A stretch of DNA of 64,000 nt, from the NCBI RefSeq assembly GCF_018531445.1, contig NZ_JAHDTH010000014.1:1-64000 (forward strand), in the 5' to 3' direction. Positions within the stretch are counted from its first letter, which is position 1, and each line of letters begins with the position of its first letter. This DNA is from Pseudonocardia lacus. Lineage in GTDB: Bacteria > Actinomycetota > Actinomycetes > Mycobacteriales > Pseudonocardiaceae. A program made the translations under genes and the position numbers. Shown here piece by piece: positions 8,908 to 16,786 of the stretch. The notes under the pieces are model-generated. The model did not search any database and was not told where the DNA came from. It saw nothing but the letters and a program-made list of their open reading frames with translations.

Positions 8908-9240
8908 CTACATCGGAACCGACGAGCCCGCCTCCGAGGCGGGGGCCTCCCCGTCCCGAGCGAGTGCGGCCTCGACCTCCCGCCAAGCTCGCTCGGCCAG
9001 AAGCACGTCGAACTCCCGGGACAGTTGCACGCGCCGACCTGGTGAGCGGCGCAGGGCCAGCGCGCGCCAGCAGGCCGCGTAGCGGCGCTGGTCCATCGGC
9101 GAGGCGAGGCCGCGGCGGTGCCGCTCGCGGATCTCCCGCATCTCGACGTGCACACCGCAGACGTCGTCCAGCAGGTCGACCTGGCGATCGACCCCGCTCT
9201 CGCGACCTGGTCCCGCCGCAACCTCTGCAGACCGGTTCAC
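8908..9240 (-). CDS. small hypothetical protein divergent from the XRE regulator
   Basis: The protein has 110 residues. The GTG at 9240 is preceded by GGGAGG with six-base spacing, which fixes the start. It is rich in Arg and Glu and largely helical, with a run WRALALRRSPGRRVQLSREF and an AERAWREVEAALAR helix. I do not know the family. It faces away from the XRE/DUF5753 gene across a 148-bp AT-rich gap, which suggests shared control. Actinobacterial XRE/DUF397 loci of the abaA/whiJ type often carry a further small gene, and this may be that partner. Confidence 0.55.
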   Translation of the reverse strand: MNRSAEVAAGPGRESGVDRQVDLLDDVCGVHVEMREIRERHRRGLASPMDQRRYAACWRALALRRSPGRRVQLSREFDVLLAERAWREVEAALARDGEAPASEAGSSVPM

Positions 9241-9388
9241 GCCCACCTCCCGCCCCAGGTGCACCGGTGGGGCGAACTGCGCGAACCCGTCGTCCTCAAC
9301 ATCGCACGTGGCGCCGCTACGGTGTTCGCTGAGTATACGCAACAATCGAATGTGTACATCAAGATTTTTTTTGTTGCATGGAGGGCCC

Positions 9389-10273
9389 GTGGAACGACGG
9401 AGCGCAGGAGCTCAGCTGGCCAGGCGTCGACTGGGCACCAGCTTGCGACGCCTTCGCGAGGACGCGAACATCCGCATCGACGCCGCTGCGCGCGAGCTCG
9501 AGTGCTCGACGGCCAAGATCTCGCGGCTGGAGAACGGGCTCGGACCGGCGAAGCTGTGGGACGTGCGCATCCTGCTCGACCTGTACGGGATGCAGGACCC
9601 GAACACTCGACAGCGGTTCGAGCAGTGGGCGAAGGAGAGCAAGTCGACGGGGTGGTGGGAGTCGGACGCCGACCTCACCACCGACGACCTGGACCGCTAC
9701 CTCGCGATCGAGACGGACGCCCGACGGCTGCGCATCTTCTGCGCCCCCCAGGTACCGAGCCAGCTCCAGACCCCGGCCTATGCGAGGGCGCACATCGCCG
9801 CACTCCATCCGACCTGGACCGAAGCCGACGTCGCCCGCTTCGCCGACATGCGTACCGCCCGTCGTACGGCCCTCCTGGACCTCGATGATCCCACTGAGAT
9901 CCAGGCGATCGTCGACGAGGGAGCGCTGCTGCGCCGCGTCGGCGGTCGCCACGTCCACGCCGAGCAGCTGGAGTGGCTGGCGGCGACCCTCGACGAGTTC
10001 GAGGCGGCGAACCGCACGAACCTGCAGTTCCAGGTGTTGCCCTTCTCCGCGGGCAGCGGCAGGGCCATCAGCAGCTTGACCATCTTCGACCCACGACAGT
10101 CGGCGATCGACCCTCCGATCGCGCACCTGGAGGACTGGTTCGGCGCCTCCTGGGCCGAGGGCAAGGAGGTCGAGAGGTTCATCGAGGTCTTCACGGCGAC
10201 GGCCGCCCAGGCCCTCGATCCGCAGCAATCGCGCCAGCTGCTCGACGAGATCCTCCGAGCCGCTATGCAGTAG
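9389..10273 (+). CDS. XRE-family regulator with DUF5753 domain
   Basis: The protein has 294 residues. The helix-turn-helix occupies about residues 8-65 (LGTSLRRLREDANIRIDAAARE, then CSTAKISRLENG). The DUF5753 region follows from about residue 95 to the end, with the family hallmarks IFCAPQVPSQLQT, DEGALLRRVGG, LQFQVLPF and a C-terminal FIEVF segment. The GTG start at 9389 has GGAGGG four bases upstream; the frame is open further back but without support. These regulators of the WhiJ type pair with a DUF397 gene, here 296 bp downstream on the same strand, and usually control development or stress genes. The preceding 80 bp are unusually AT-rich, marking the promoter. Confidence 0.85.
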   Translation: MERRSAGAQLARRRLGTSLRRLREDANIRIDAAARELECSTAKISRLENGLGPAKLWDVRILLDLYGMQDPNTRQRFEQWAKESKSTGWWESDADLTTDDLDRYLAIETDARRLRIFCAPQVPSQLQTPAYARAHIAALHPTWTEADVARFADMRTARRTALLDLDDPTEIQAIVDEGALLRRVGGRHVHAEQLEWLAATLDEFEAANRTNLQFQVLPFSAGSGRAISSLTIFDPRQSAIDPPIAHLEDWFGASWAEGKEVERFIEVFTATAAQALDPQQSRQLLDEILRAAMQ

Positions 10274-10569
10274 TTGCTACAAATGCATAACAATCTTCGC
10301 GCTGGGCGCCCCGGGGGGACCGCTGGGCGCCCGCATCTCCTCACCCGATGCAGCTACATCGCCCGCCGGACGTCCTCTGGTCGTCACCCGACCACCACTC
10401 CCCGACGAGGGTCCCTGCCGAGACCGATTCGTGATGATCTACGCGCTAGATTCCGCCGACTTCGCGATCTGCCGCGCTCCCCCAGCTCGACCCGGTCCGC
10501 CCCACGACGCCCCGAGGACGACACACGTGCGGCGGTCGCGCTCAACAGCGCGAAAGGGACCGAGTACCG
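10274..10569. other. 296-bp gap between XRE and DUF397 genes
   Basis: No convincing gene is visible. Just after the XRE stop is a short AT-rich run (AAATGCATAACAATC), partly matching in inverted sense the TTGTTGCAT upstream of the XRE gene, and so possibly a regulator-binding element. The rest is GC-rich, and short open frames here lack ribosome-binding sites and codon bias. Confidence 0.4.
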
Positions 10570-10797
10570 ATGATCGAGTCCGAGCCGGCAGCCGCCAGCT
10601 CACCGAACTTCCGCACGTCGACTTTTCGCAAGTCGACCTTCTGCGCCACCGACGCCTGCGTAGAGGTGGCCCTCGATCATGACGTGCTCGTCCGCGACGG
10701 GAAGGACCGAGGCGCTCCTTCGCTGACCTTCAGCGGCGCGGCCTGGGTCGCCTTCCTCGGCGGCGTGATCAACGGGGAGTTCAGCCCCGGCGCTTGA
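10570..10797 (+). CDS. DUF397 domain protein
   Basis: The protein has 75 residues. It matches the DUF397 pattern: FRTSTFRKSTF, CVEVAL, VLVRDGKDR, LTFSGAAWVAFLGGV. DUF397 proteins of actinobacteria are encoded beside XRE/DUF5753 regulators and are thought to be their small partner proteins, sometimes toxin-like, in development. The typical CVEVA/VRDSK core and the expected length make the call secure, while the molecular function is unknown. A strong terminator follows 20 bp downstream. Confidence 0.85.
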   Translation: MIESEPAAASSPNFRTSTFRKSTFCATDACVEVALDHDVLVRDGKDRGAPSLTFSGAAWVAFLGGVINGEFSPGA

Positions 10798-10816
10798 CGA
10801 CCCGGACTGCAGGACG

Positions 10817-10852
10817 AAGAGGCCGGGCCCCACCCCAGGGGCCCGGCCTCTT
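10817..10852 (+). terminator. strong hairpin terminator after the DUF397 gene
   Basis: A perfect 15-bp stem is visible. Thirteen bp are G/C-rich (GAGGCCGGGCCCC pairing with GGGGCCCGGCCTC) and are extended by AA/TT. The loop is ACCCCA. Only two T residues follow, the usual short tail in high-GC actinobacteria. Confidence 0.75.
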
Positions 10853-10913
10853 GCATGCCTGACGTCTCGAACGTACCGTATACGTATTACAGATAACGTC
10901 TACGGAGGCGGAC

Positions 10914-11210
10914 ATGGGCAGCATGGCAGGTGTGGCAGTCGGGGGGCTGGGCCTGCTGATGGGGCTGGCGGTCCTGATCGGACGCCGACTCGACCAGGAC
11001 GCTCGACACGAGGCCTGGTTGCGGATCGCGGCCGCACGCCGCATCAACGCGGAGCAGCAGCGGCGCAACGAGCAGCAGGCACTCCTGCTCGACGTCCGCG
11101 AGGACGACCTCGATCTCCGCGAGCGCCGCCTCGACCTCCGCGAGACCCGGTTCCTCGAACGCGAGGAGCTGATGGCCGAGTACGAGCGGAAGCTCGACGA
11201 GGGCCGATGA
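10914..11210 (+). CDS. small membrane-anchored coiled-coil protein
   Basis: The protein has 98 residues. One N-terminal transmembrane helix (about residues 4-23, VAVGGLGLLMGLAVLIG) is followed by a highly charged coiled coil of about 70 residues with seven-residue spacing (LDVREDDLDLRERRLDLRE). The ATG has GGAGG five bases upstream. The upstream 50 bp are AT-rich and hold the 8-bp palindrome CGTATACG at about 10879, a possible operator or promoter element. I know no function. It resembles small septum- or membrane-scaffold coiled-coil proteins only in general design. Confidence 0.6.
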   Translation: MGSMAGVAVGGLGLLMGLAVLIGRRLDQDARHEAWLRIAAARRINAEQQRRNEQQALLLDVREDDLDLRERRLDLRETRFLEREELMAEYERKLDEGR

Positions 11211-11263
11211 GCTACGGGCGTGCGCCCGGTCCTATTGCTGAGTACAGCGAGAGGAGCGCGCGC

Positions 11264-11779
11264 ATGCCCGTACCCACGACCGACATCGACCCCCGCTACG
11301 GCGAACCCGACGCCACCCCCACCCCATGGGAAACCACCGAGCAGCGGTTGGCCGATGCCGAGGTCTACTGGCTGTCCACCGTCCGCCCCGACGGCCGCCC
11401 GCACGTCACCTCCCTGATCTCCGTGTGGCGGGGCGGTGCCGCGCACGTCTGCGCCGGCCCGCACGAGCGCAAGGCGCGCAACCTGGCGGAGAACCCGCAC
11501 GTCGTGCTCACCACCGGCACCCCCGACCTGCACGGCGGCCTGGACGTCGTCGTCGAGGGGCGGGTCGAGCGGGTCACCGACACCGACGAGCTGAAGGCGC
11601 TCGCGGCGGCGTGGGAGGAGAAGTACGGGGTCGAATGGCACTTCGACGTGCTCGACGGCGGCTTCGAGGGCGGCGGCGGGCTCGCGTACGTGTACCGGAT
11701 CGAGCCGACGACGGCGTTCGCGTTCGGCAAGGCCCCCTACAGCCAGACCCGCTACCGGTTCGCGGAGGTCGGGCGGTGA
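11264..11779 (+). CDS. pyridoxamine 5'-phosphate oxidase-like flavin/F420-binding protein
   Basis: The protein has 171 residues and a split-barrel PPOX fold signature: YWLSTVRPDGRPHVTSLISVW near the N-terminus, then KARNLAENPHVVLTTG and VVVEGRVERVTDTDELKAL. This subgroup reduces or oxidises small molecules with FMN or F420, and the cofactor cannot be told here. The ATG at 11264 has GAGAGGAG about seven bases upstream. It overlaps the following VOC gene by 4 bp, so the two are co-translated. Confidence 0.8.
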   Translation: MPVPTTDIDPRYGEPDATPTPWETTEQRLADAEVYWLSTVRPDGRPHVTSLISVWRGGAAHVCAGPHERKARNLAENPHVVLTTGTPDLHGGLDVVVEGRVERVTDTDELKALAAAWEEKYGVEWHFDVLDGGFEGGGGLAYVYRIEPTTAFAFGKAPYSQTRYRFAEVGR

Positions 11780-12192
11780 ACTGGACGCTCGAGGTCGCGC
11801 AGGTGACCGTCACCGACGTCGCCCGGGCCAAGGAGTTCTACGCCGACCGGGTCGGCTTCGTCGTCGACCACGACACCACGCTCGTCGACGGGACCACCCG
11901 GTTCGTGCAGCTCACCCCGCCCGGGTCGGGCTGCTCCATCGTGATCAGCACCGGGATGGTGGACATGGCGCCCGGCTCGCAGAAGGGCCTGCAGCTGGTC
12001 GTCAACGACGTCCGGGCGGCGCGCGCGGAGTTGGCCGCCCGCGGCGTCGAGGTCAGCGAGGTGCGGGTGCACTCCCGGGAGGGCCTGCGGGCCGCGCGCG
12101 ACGACGACGACCTCAACAACGTCGGGGTCTGCTCGTTCGACGACCCCGACGGCAACAGCTGGGTGGTGCAGCAGATCACCGCCCGGCCATAG
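11776..12192 (+). CDS. VOC (glyoxalase/bleomycin-resistance) family protein
   Basis: The protein has 138 residues and a GTG start within the GTGA overlap with the PPOX gene. It contains a typical VOC half-pair: VTDVARAKEFYADRVGF at the start and FDDPDGNSWVVQQ at the end. A metal-ligand glutamate is not obvious at the last position (WVVQQ rather than W.L.E), so a glyoxalase activity is doubtful. The coupled PPOX gene suggests a joint role in small-molecule detoxification. The substrate is unknown. Confidence 0.8.
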   Translation: MNWTLEVAQVTVTDVARAKEFYADRVGFVVDHDTTLVDGTTRFVQLTPPGSGCSIVISTGMVDMAPGSQKGLQLVVNDVRAARAELAARGVEVSEVRVHSREGLRAARDDDDLNNVGVCSFDDPDGNSWVVQQITARP

Positions 12193-12239
12193 GGCTCGCG
12201 GCCGGAGGTCGCCCGGTACGGGCAGCCGCCCGGCGCGGC

Positions 12240-12983
12240 TCAGCGCACCCCCACCAGCACGACGTCGTCGCCGCACTGCCACACCGTCGTGACGGTGCGG
12301 AAGCCGGCCTCGCGCAGCAGCGCCTGCTGCTGGCCCAGGGTCAGCGCGCTCTCCGCGCTGTGCGCCGCGCCCTCGCGCGACCGGGCCTCGGCCAGCGGGG
12401 CGAGGTCGTCGTCGGCGAGGACCGCGTCCCACCAGGCGCGCCAGTCCTCGTTGGCGTCGACGCCGACCCGGGCGGCGCGTGCGTCGCGGACGTGCCGGGC
12501 GAGCTCGCCCGCGGCCGGGCCGTCGAGCCCGCGGTGGTCGGCGTCGACGAAGACTCCGCCGGGGCGCAGCCGGGCGGCGAGCGTCGCGTACAGGGCGGCG
12601 AGGTCGTCGGGCGCGAGCCAGTGCAGCGCGGTGGACGACACGGCCGCGTCCCACGGGCCGTCGAGGCCCACCGCGTCCGGCCAGGTGGGGTCGGTCAGGT
12701 CGGCGCGCACGACCCGCGTCCCACCGGCCTCGGCCAGGCCGAGCAGCAGCGGGTCGGCGTCGACGCCGACGACCTCGACGCCGGGCAGCGCGGCGGCCAG
12801 CCGGGTGCCGAGCGACCCCGGTCCGCAGCCGAGGTCGACGACCCGGCCGCGGCCCGACGCCTCCCGCAGGGCCCACTCGACCACGTCGTTGACCACCCGG
12901 AACCGCTCCTCGCGGTCGGCGACGTAGCGCTCCTGCTGCGCGTCCCAGCGCCGGACCCACCGCTGCGCGACCTCGACCTGCAT
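12240..12983 (-). CDS. class I SAM-dependent methyltransferase
   Basis: The protein has 247 residues. SAM-binding motif I is VVDLGCGPGSLG (residues about 48-59), the acidic residue after strand 2 is in VVGVDADP, and the post-motif is PWDAAVSSTALHWL. It resembles trans-aconitate/ubiquinone-type small-molecule methyltransferases. The ATG has GAGGGGGAT just upstream. It is convergent with the VOC gene and divergent from the CGNR gene. The substrate is unknown. Confidence 0.8.
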   Translation of the reverse strand: MQVEVAQRWVRRWDAQQERYVADREERFRVVNDVVEWALREASGRGRVVDLGCGPGSLGTRLAAALPGVEVVGVDADPLLLGLAEAGGTRVVRADLTDPTWPDAVGLDGPWDAAVSSTALHWLAPDDLAALYATLAARLRPGGVFVDADHRGLDGPAAGELARHVRDARAARVGVDANEDWRAWWDAVLADDDLAPLAEARSREGAAHSAESALTLGQQQALLREAGFRTVTTVWQCGDDVVLVGVR

Positions 12984-13040
12984 GATCCCCCTCTTGTCAC
13001 TGCTGTTGTTGATGACGACGGTGACGCTAGCCCGTCCTGA

Positions 13041-13046
13041 TATAAC
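13041..13046 (+). promoter_or_regulatory. -10 element (TATAAC), leaderless promoter of the CGNR gene
   Basis: TATAAC ends seven bases before the GTG at 13054, so transcription would begin at or beside the start codon. There is no ribosome-binding site. This is the usual leaderless arrangement in actinobacteria. Confidence 0.5.
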
Positions 13047-13053
13047 TGGTCAA

Positions 13054-13641
13054 GTGGAGTTCGACAGTGACGTGAGCAGCGTGGTCCAGGCGGCCGTGTC
13101 CCTCGTCAACGCGACGACACCGGGCGAGCACGGCGGACGGCCGGTCGAGGCGCCGACCGGTCCCGCGCTCACCGCGGCCGTCGCCACGGCCGTCGCGCCG
13201 GCGAGCCGGCCCTCCGACGGGCCGATGACCGACGCCGTCGCCGGTGAGCTGGCCGGCTGGGCCGCCCGCCTGCGCGCCGTCGTCGAGCCGGTCGACGCGG
13301 GCGACCTCGACACCGCCTGCGCCCGGCTCAACGAGGTCCTGCGCGACGCGGCGGCCGTCCCCACCCTGACCCGCCACGACGGCGAGGGCTGGCACCTGCA
13401 CTTCCACCGGCCCGACGCCGACCTCGCCACCGGCTGGGCCGCGGGGATGGCCACCGGGCTGGCGATCGTGCTGGGCGGGCCGGCGGTCGAGCGGCTCGGC
13501 CTGTGCCGGGCCCCGCGCTGCGACCGCGCCTACCTGGACACCTCGCGCAACGGCACCCGCCGGTTCTGCTCGACGGCCTGCCAGAACCGGGTCAAGGCGG
13601 CCGCGTTCCGGGCCCGCCGGGACGCGGCGCCCGCGCGCTGA
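13054..13641 (+). CDS. CGNR zinc-finger / ABATE domain protein
   Basis: The protein has 195 residues. The C-terminus carries a zinc finger of the CGNR type: CRAPRC, then RRFCSTACQNRVKAAAFRARR, with four cysteines and a basic tail. The N-terminal 130 residues match the ABATE (stress-response) domain, here starting VEFDSDVSSVVQAAVSLVN. Such proteins are presumed DNA-binding regulators. The GTG start at 13054 is chosen because a -10 hexamer sits at leaderless distance, and longer upstream frames run into the promoter. The target genes are unknown. Confidence 0.75.
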   Translation: MEFDSDVSSVVQAAVSLVNATTPGEHGGRPVEAPTGPALTAAVATAVAPASRPSDGPMTDAVAGELAGWAARLRAVVEPVDAGDLDTACARLNEVLRDAAAVPTLTRHDGEGWHLHFHRPDADLATGWAAGMATGLAIVLGGPAVERLGLCRAPRCDRAYLDTSRNGTRRFCSTACQNRVKAAAFRARRDAAPAR

Positions 13642-13644
13642 ACC

Positions 13645-14124
13645 TCAGCCGACCTCCGGCCGCGACGGTGCCCCGCTGCCGTCCGGGCCCTCGGTGAAGA
13701 AGGAGATCTTGCCGTCGGCCTCGAACACCGCCAGGTCGATCCGGCTCAGCCGGCGGATCCCCTGCTCCCGGGCCGCGGCCAGCAGGTCGTCCACCGACAG
13801 CCGCTCCCGGTGCAGGACGTCGAACAGCGGCTCGCCGTCCTTGACCACCACCACCGGCACGCCGTGGGTGACCGGCCGGACCTTCGACCAGCGCGCGTTG
13901 ACCCACGCGATACCGATGGTGAGCAGCGCGAACACGCTGACCGCGAGCACTCCCGATGCCACCGAGTAGTCCTGCTGCGTCACCGCCTGCTGGACCATGT
14001 CGCCCATGGTCACGTAGAGGATCAGCTGGAACGTGCTGAGCTCCCCCAGCGTCGAGCGGCCGACCACCCGGGTGATCAGCCACAGGAAGCCGAACATGAC
14101 CACGGCCCGGACGACGATCTCCAT
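13645..14124 (-). CDS. DUF421 (YetF-like) membrane protein
   Basis: The protein has 159 residues. It contains three N-terminal hydrophobic segments (VVMFGFLWLITRVVG, LSTFQLILYVTMGDMV, VFALLTIGIAWV) and then the soluble YetF domain with VRPVTHGVPVVVVKDGEPL, LSVDDLLAAARE and IDLAVFEADGKISFF. YetF/DUF421 proteins are small membrane proteins of unclear function; in spore-formers relatives take part in spore-coat or germination-linked processes. The ATG overlaps the stop of the upstream gene by one base (TGATG), giving a two-gene operon. Confidence 0.8.
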   Translation of the reverse strand: MEIVVRAVVMFGFLWLITRVVGRSTLGELSTFQLILYVTMGDMVQQAVTQQDYSVASGVLAVSVFALLTIGIAWVNARWSKVRPVTHGVPVVVVKDGEPLFDVLHRERLSVDDLLAAAREQGIRRLSRIDLAVFEADGKISFFTEGPDGSGAPSRPEVG

Positions 14125-14648
14125 CAGGGCACCAGCGCCGTCGTGAAGTCGACCGAGACCACCCGCTGCCCGTCCTCGACGACGGCGACCGTGCCGCTCG
14201 CGCCCCACTGGGCGGCCGGCTGGATGTAGGCGTCGAAGTCGACGCCCAGGGTGTCGCCCGGCGGCGGGTCGAACGTCCAGTAGACGTCCTCGGCGTCCGC
14301 GGTCTGGCTCGCCGGTTCGGGGTCGAGTCCCTGCTCCTCGTAGATGTCGAAGTAGTCGCCGGTGACGGCCAGCGTGACCGGCCCGCTGAACCCGCCCTCG
14401 CGGCGCAGCTCGACCGACCACGGCACGTCCAGCCCGGCCCGCGCGATCCAGGCGTGCTCCACCGAGAGCGTGTAGCCGCCCGCGGTGGCCGTCGTCGTCG
14501 TGGACCGGACGCCGAACAGGCCCAGCGCGCCCGCGAGGACGATCACCAGCAGCAGCACGATGGACGCCGTGCGCATCCGCACGCTGCGCGGGCCCCGCTC
14601 GACCGGGCGCACGTCCGCCAGCGTCGACGCCCCATCCTGTTCGGACAC
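14124..14648 (-). CDS. membrane-anchored hypothetical protein preceding DUF421
   Basis: The protein has 174 residues from the GTG at 14648. A cytoplasmic N-terminus of about 25 residues is followed by one transmembrane helix (IVLLLVIVLAGALGLFG) and an extracytoplasmic beta-rich domain of about 125 residues with many acidic and aromatic residues. The start is uncertain; an ATG 23 codons later, just before the helix, is an alternative. Translational coupling to the DUF421 gene implies they act together at the membrane. I know no family. Confidence 0.6.
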   Translation of the reverse strand: MSEQDGASTLADVRPVERGPRSVRMRTASIVLLLVIVLAGALGLFGVRSTTTTATAGGYTLSVEHAWIARAGLDVPWSVELRREGGFSGPVTLAVTGDYFDIYEEQGLDPEPASQTADAEDVYWTFDPPPGDTLGVDFDAYIQPAAQWGASGTVAVVEDGQRVVSVDFTTALVP

Positions 14649-14752
14649 CCTGGTTGGTCTACCAGCTGCGGACCGCGACTGCCCGCTCTGACCGGCGTTT
14701 CGACCAGCCGCCGGCCGGCAACCCCGCACGGAGTCGATCGAGGAGGTTCGTC

Positions 14753-15010
14753 GTGGCCGGGTCCAGCGTCAAGGACAAGAAGACCTACGAGAAGGTCAAG
14801 GAGAGCGGGGCGTCGAAGGAGAAGGCCGCCCGCGTCGCCAACGCTTCGGCCGCGCAGGGCCGCAAGAAGGTCGCGAAGAAGGGCGGCAAGTCGTCCAAGT
14901 ACGACGACATGAGCAAGGAGGAGCTGCTCGCGCGGGCCAAGAAGGTCGGCATCAAGGGCCGCTCCAAGATGAAGAAGAAGGACCTGGTCGACGCCCTGCG
15001 CAACCACTGA
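14753..15010 (+). CDS. small basic Rho-termination-factor-N/SAP-like protein
   Basis: The protein has 85 residues. A lysine-rich N-terminal half (KDKKTYEKVKESGASKEKAARVANA) is followed by a SAP/Rho-N-like helical motif (MSKEELLARAKKVGIKGRSKMKKKDLVDALRN), typical of nucleic-acid binding. This small family is common in actinobacteria and often labelled plasmid-stabilisation or Rho-N-like, without proven function. The GTG has a perfect AGGAGG six bases upstream. Confidence 0.75.
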   Translation: MAGSSVKDKKTYEKVKESGASKEKAARVANASAAQGRKKVAKKGGKSSKYDDMSKEELLARAKKVGIKGRSKMKKKDLVDALRNH

Positions 15011-15059
15011 CGGACCGGCGCTTGACCTGGACCCCGGTGCAGGGGGAAGGGTGGCTGCC

Positions 15060-15881
15060 GTGGACACAACCTTCCCCGTCTGCGCCACCTGCGCCGTGGA
15101 GCACGCCGAGCGCGTCGACGTCTGCCGGATCTGCGACGACGAGCGCCAGTGGGTGCCCGCCGACGGCCAGGTCTGGACGACACTGGCGGAGCTGGCCGGC
15201 TCCGGCCGCGAGGCCCGCGTCTACGAGATGGAGCCCGACCTGCACGGCATCGTCACCGTGCCCGGCGTCGGGATCGGGCAGACCGCCGTGCTGGTCCGCA
15301 CCCCGGCCGGCAACCTGCTGTGGGACCCGATCGGCTACCTCGACGACGCGCTCGTCGAGCGGGTCCGCGCCCTCGGCGACGTGGTGGCGATCGCGGCCAG
15401 CCACCCGCACATGTTCGGGGTGCAGGTCGAGTGGAGCCGGGCGCTGGGCGGCCCGCCGGTCCTGGTGAACGAGGCCGACGCCGACTGGGTCGCCCGACCC
15501 GACCCGGCCATCGTCACCTGGACGGGCCGCCGGGATATCGCCCCCGGACTGGCGCTGCTCCAGATCGGCGGGCACTTCCCGGGCAGCGCCGTCGTCCACT
15601 GGGCGGCCGGCGCCGGCGGCAAGGGCGTGCTGCTGGCCGGCGACACCATCATGGCCTGCCCCGACCGGACCTCGGTGTCGTTCCAGCGCAGCTTCCCCAA
15701 CCGCATCCCGCTGTCCGGCGCGGTCGTCGACCGGGTGGCCAAGGCCGTCGACGGCCTGGAGTACGACCGCCTCTACAGCAACTTCGGCAACCAGGTCCCG
15801 ACCGACGCCCACGACGTCGTGCGCCGCTCCGCCGACCGCTACATCGCGTGGGTCCGCGGCGACTACGACCACCTCACCTGA
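15060..15881 (+). CDS. metallo-beta-lactamase-fold hydrolase, atypical
   Basis: The protein has 273 residues from the GTG at 15060; a GTG nine bases earlier is possible, but the GGGGGAAGG ribosome-binding site then abuts it. The start holds four cysteines (CATC and CRIC), suggesting a small zinc-binding N-terminal element. The MBL fold is indicated by TAVLVRTPAGNLLWDPIG, IAASHPHMFG, QIGGHFPGSAVVHW and VLLAGDTIM. The canonical HxHxDH motif is reduced to SHPHMFG, so the metal site is unusual. Substrate unknown. It is convergent with the SDR gene. Confidence 0.7.
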   Translation: MDTTFPVCATCAVEHAERVDVCRICDDERQWVPADGQVWTTLAELAGSGREARVYEMEPDLHGIVTVPGVGIGQTAVLVRTPAGNLLWDPIGYLDDALVERVRALGDVVAIAASHPHMFGVQVEWSRALGGPPVLVNEADADWVARPDPAIVTWTGRRDIAPGLALLQIGGHFPGSAVVHWAAGAGGKGVLLAGDTIMACPDRTSVSFQRSFPNRIPLSGAVVDRVAKAVDGLEYDRLYSNFGNQVPTDAHDVVRRSADRYIAWVRGDYDHLT

Positions 15882-15892
15882 GGGGCCGCCGG

Positions 15893-16651
15893 TCAGCGGG
15901 CTGTGTAGCCGCCGTCGACGACCAGTTCGGCGCCGGTGACCCAGCGGGCCTCGTCGGAGGCGAGGTAGACCACGGCCCAGGAGACGTCGTCGGGGGCGCC
16001 GATGCCGCCGAGCGGGTGCAGCGGGTCGAGGCGGGCGCGGGCCTCGGCCTCGGCCAGGCCGGCCCGCTCGGTGGAGCCGCGGACCATGTCGGTCCACACG
16101 TAGCCGGGGTGGACCGAGTTGACCCGGATGCGGTCCGGGGCGTAGGCGAGGGCATCGGTCTTGGTCATCGCCCGCACCGCTCCCTTCGAAGCGTGGTAGG
16201 CCGGGATGCCCCCGCTGCCGACCAGCCCGAAGATCGACGAGATGGTGACGATGCTGCCGGAGCCGGTGGCGCGCAGGTGCGGGACGGCGTGCTTGGTGCC
16301 CAGGAACGCCGCGGTGCTGTTCACGGCCATCACGCGCTCCCAGTCGGCGAGTGACAGCTCGTCGGCCGGCCCCGACGGTCCGGTGATGCCGGCGTTGTTG
16401 ACCAGCACGTCGAGCCGACCGTGGGCGGCCACCACGTCCGCGAACGCGGCCTCGACGGCCGGCTCGTCGGTGACGTCGCAGACGTGGGCGGTGGCGGCGG
16501 GGAGCGCCGCGGCTACCCGCTTGGCGCCGGCCTCGTCGACGTCGAGGACGGCGACGGTGGCGCCCTCCTCGGCCATCCGGGTCGCGATGGCCTCGCCGAG
16601 GCCGCCCGCCCCGCCGGTGACGATCGCGACCTTCGCGTCCAGCCGTCCCAT
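15893..16651 (-). CDS. SDR-family oxidoreductase
   Basis: The protein has 252 residues, the classical short-chain dehydrogenase length. Cofactor motif is TGGAGGLG (residues about 13-20), with NNAG near 90, catalytic Ser in TISSIFG, and YHASK near 152-156. Asp after strand 2 (VLDVDEAG) favours NAD(H). The closest named relatives would be 3-alpha/beta-hydroxysteroid or glucose dehydrogenase-type enzymes. The ATG has GGGGGAG upstream. It is followed by an independent TetR gene. Confidence 0.85.
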   Translation of the reverse strand: MGRLDAKVAIVTGGAGGLGEAIATRMAEEGATVAVLDVDEAGAKRVAAALPAATAHVCDVTDEPAVEAAFADVVAAHGRLDVLVNNAGITGPSGPADELSLADWERVMAVNSTAAFLGTKHAVPHLRATGSGSIVTISSIFGLVGSGGIPAYHASKGAVRAMTKTDALAYAPDRIRVNSVHPGYVWTDMVRGSTERAGLAEAEARARLDPLHPLGGIGAPDDVSWAVVYLASDEARWVTGAELVVDGGYTAR

Positions 16652-16786
16652 GTGGTTCTCCCCCGAAGCGCCGATGGTCATCCGCCACCGCCATCCTCAC
16701 TCGGCCACCGCCCCGAAACCCCGTCGAGAACGAAGTTGCCGTGCGTTGGACCGGTCCAAAATCGCGACAACGTCGTTCTCGACGGG

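Noticed and set aside
10274-10569. Short plus-strand open frames between the XRE and DUF397 genes
   Set aside because: No ribosome-binding site, no codon bias and no family pattern; they overlap each other in different frames.
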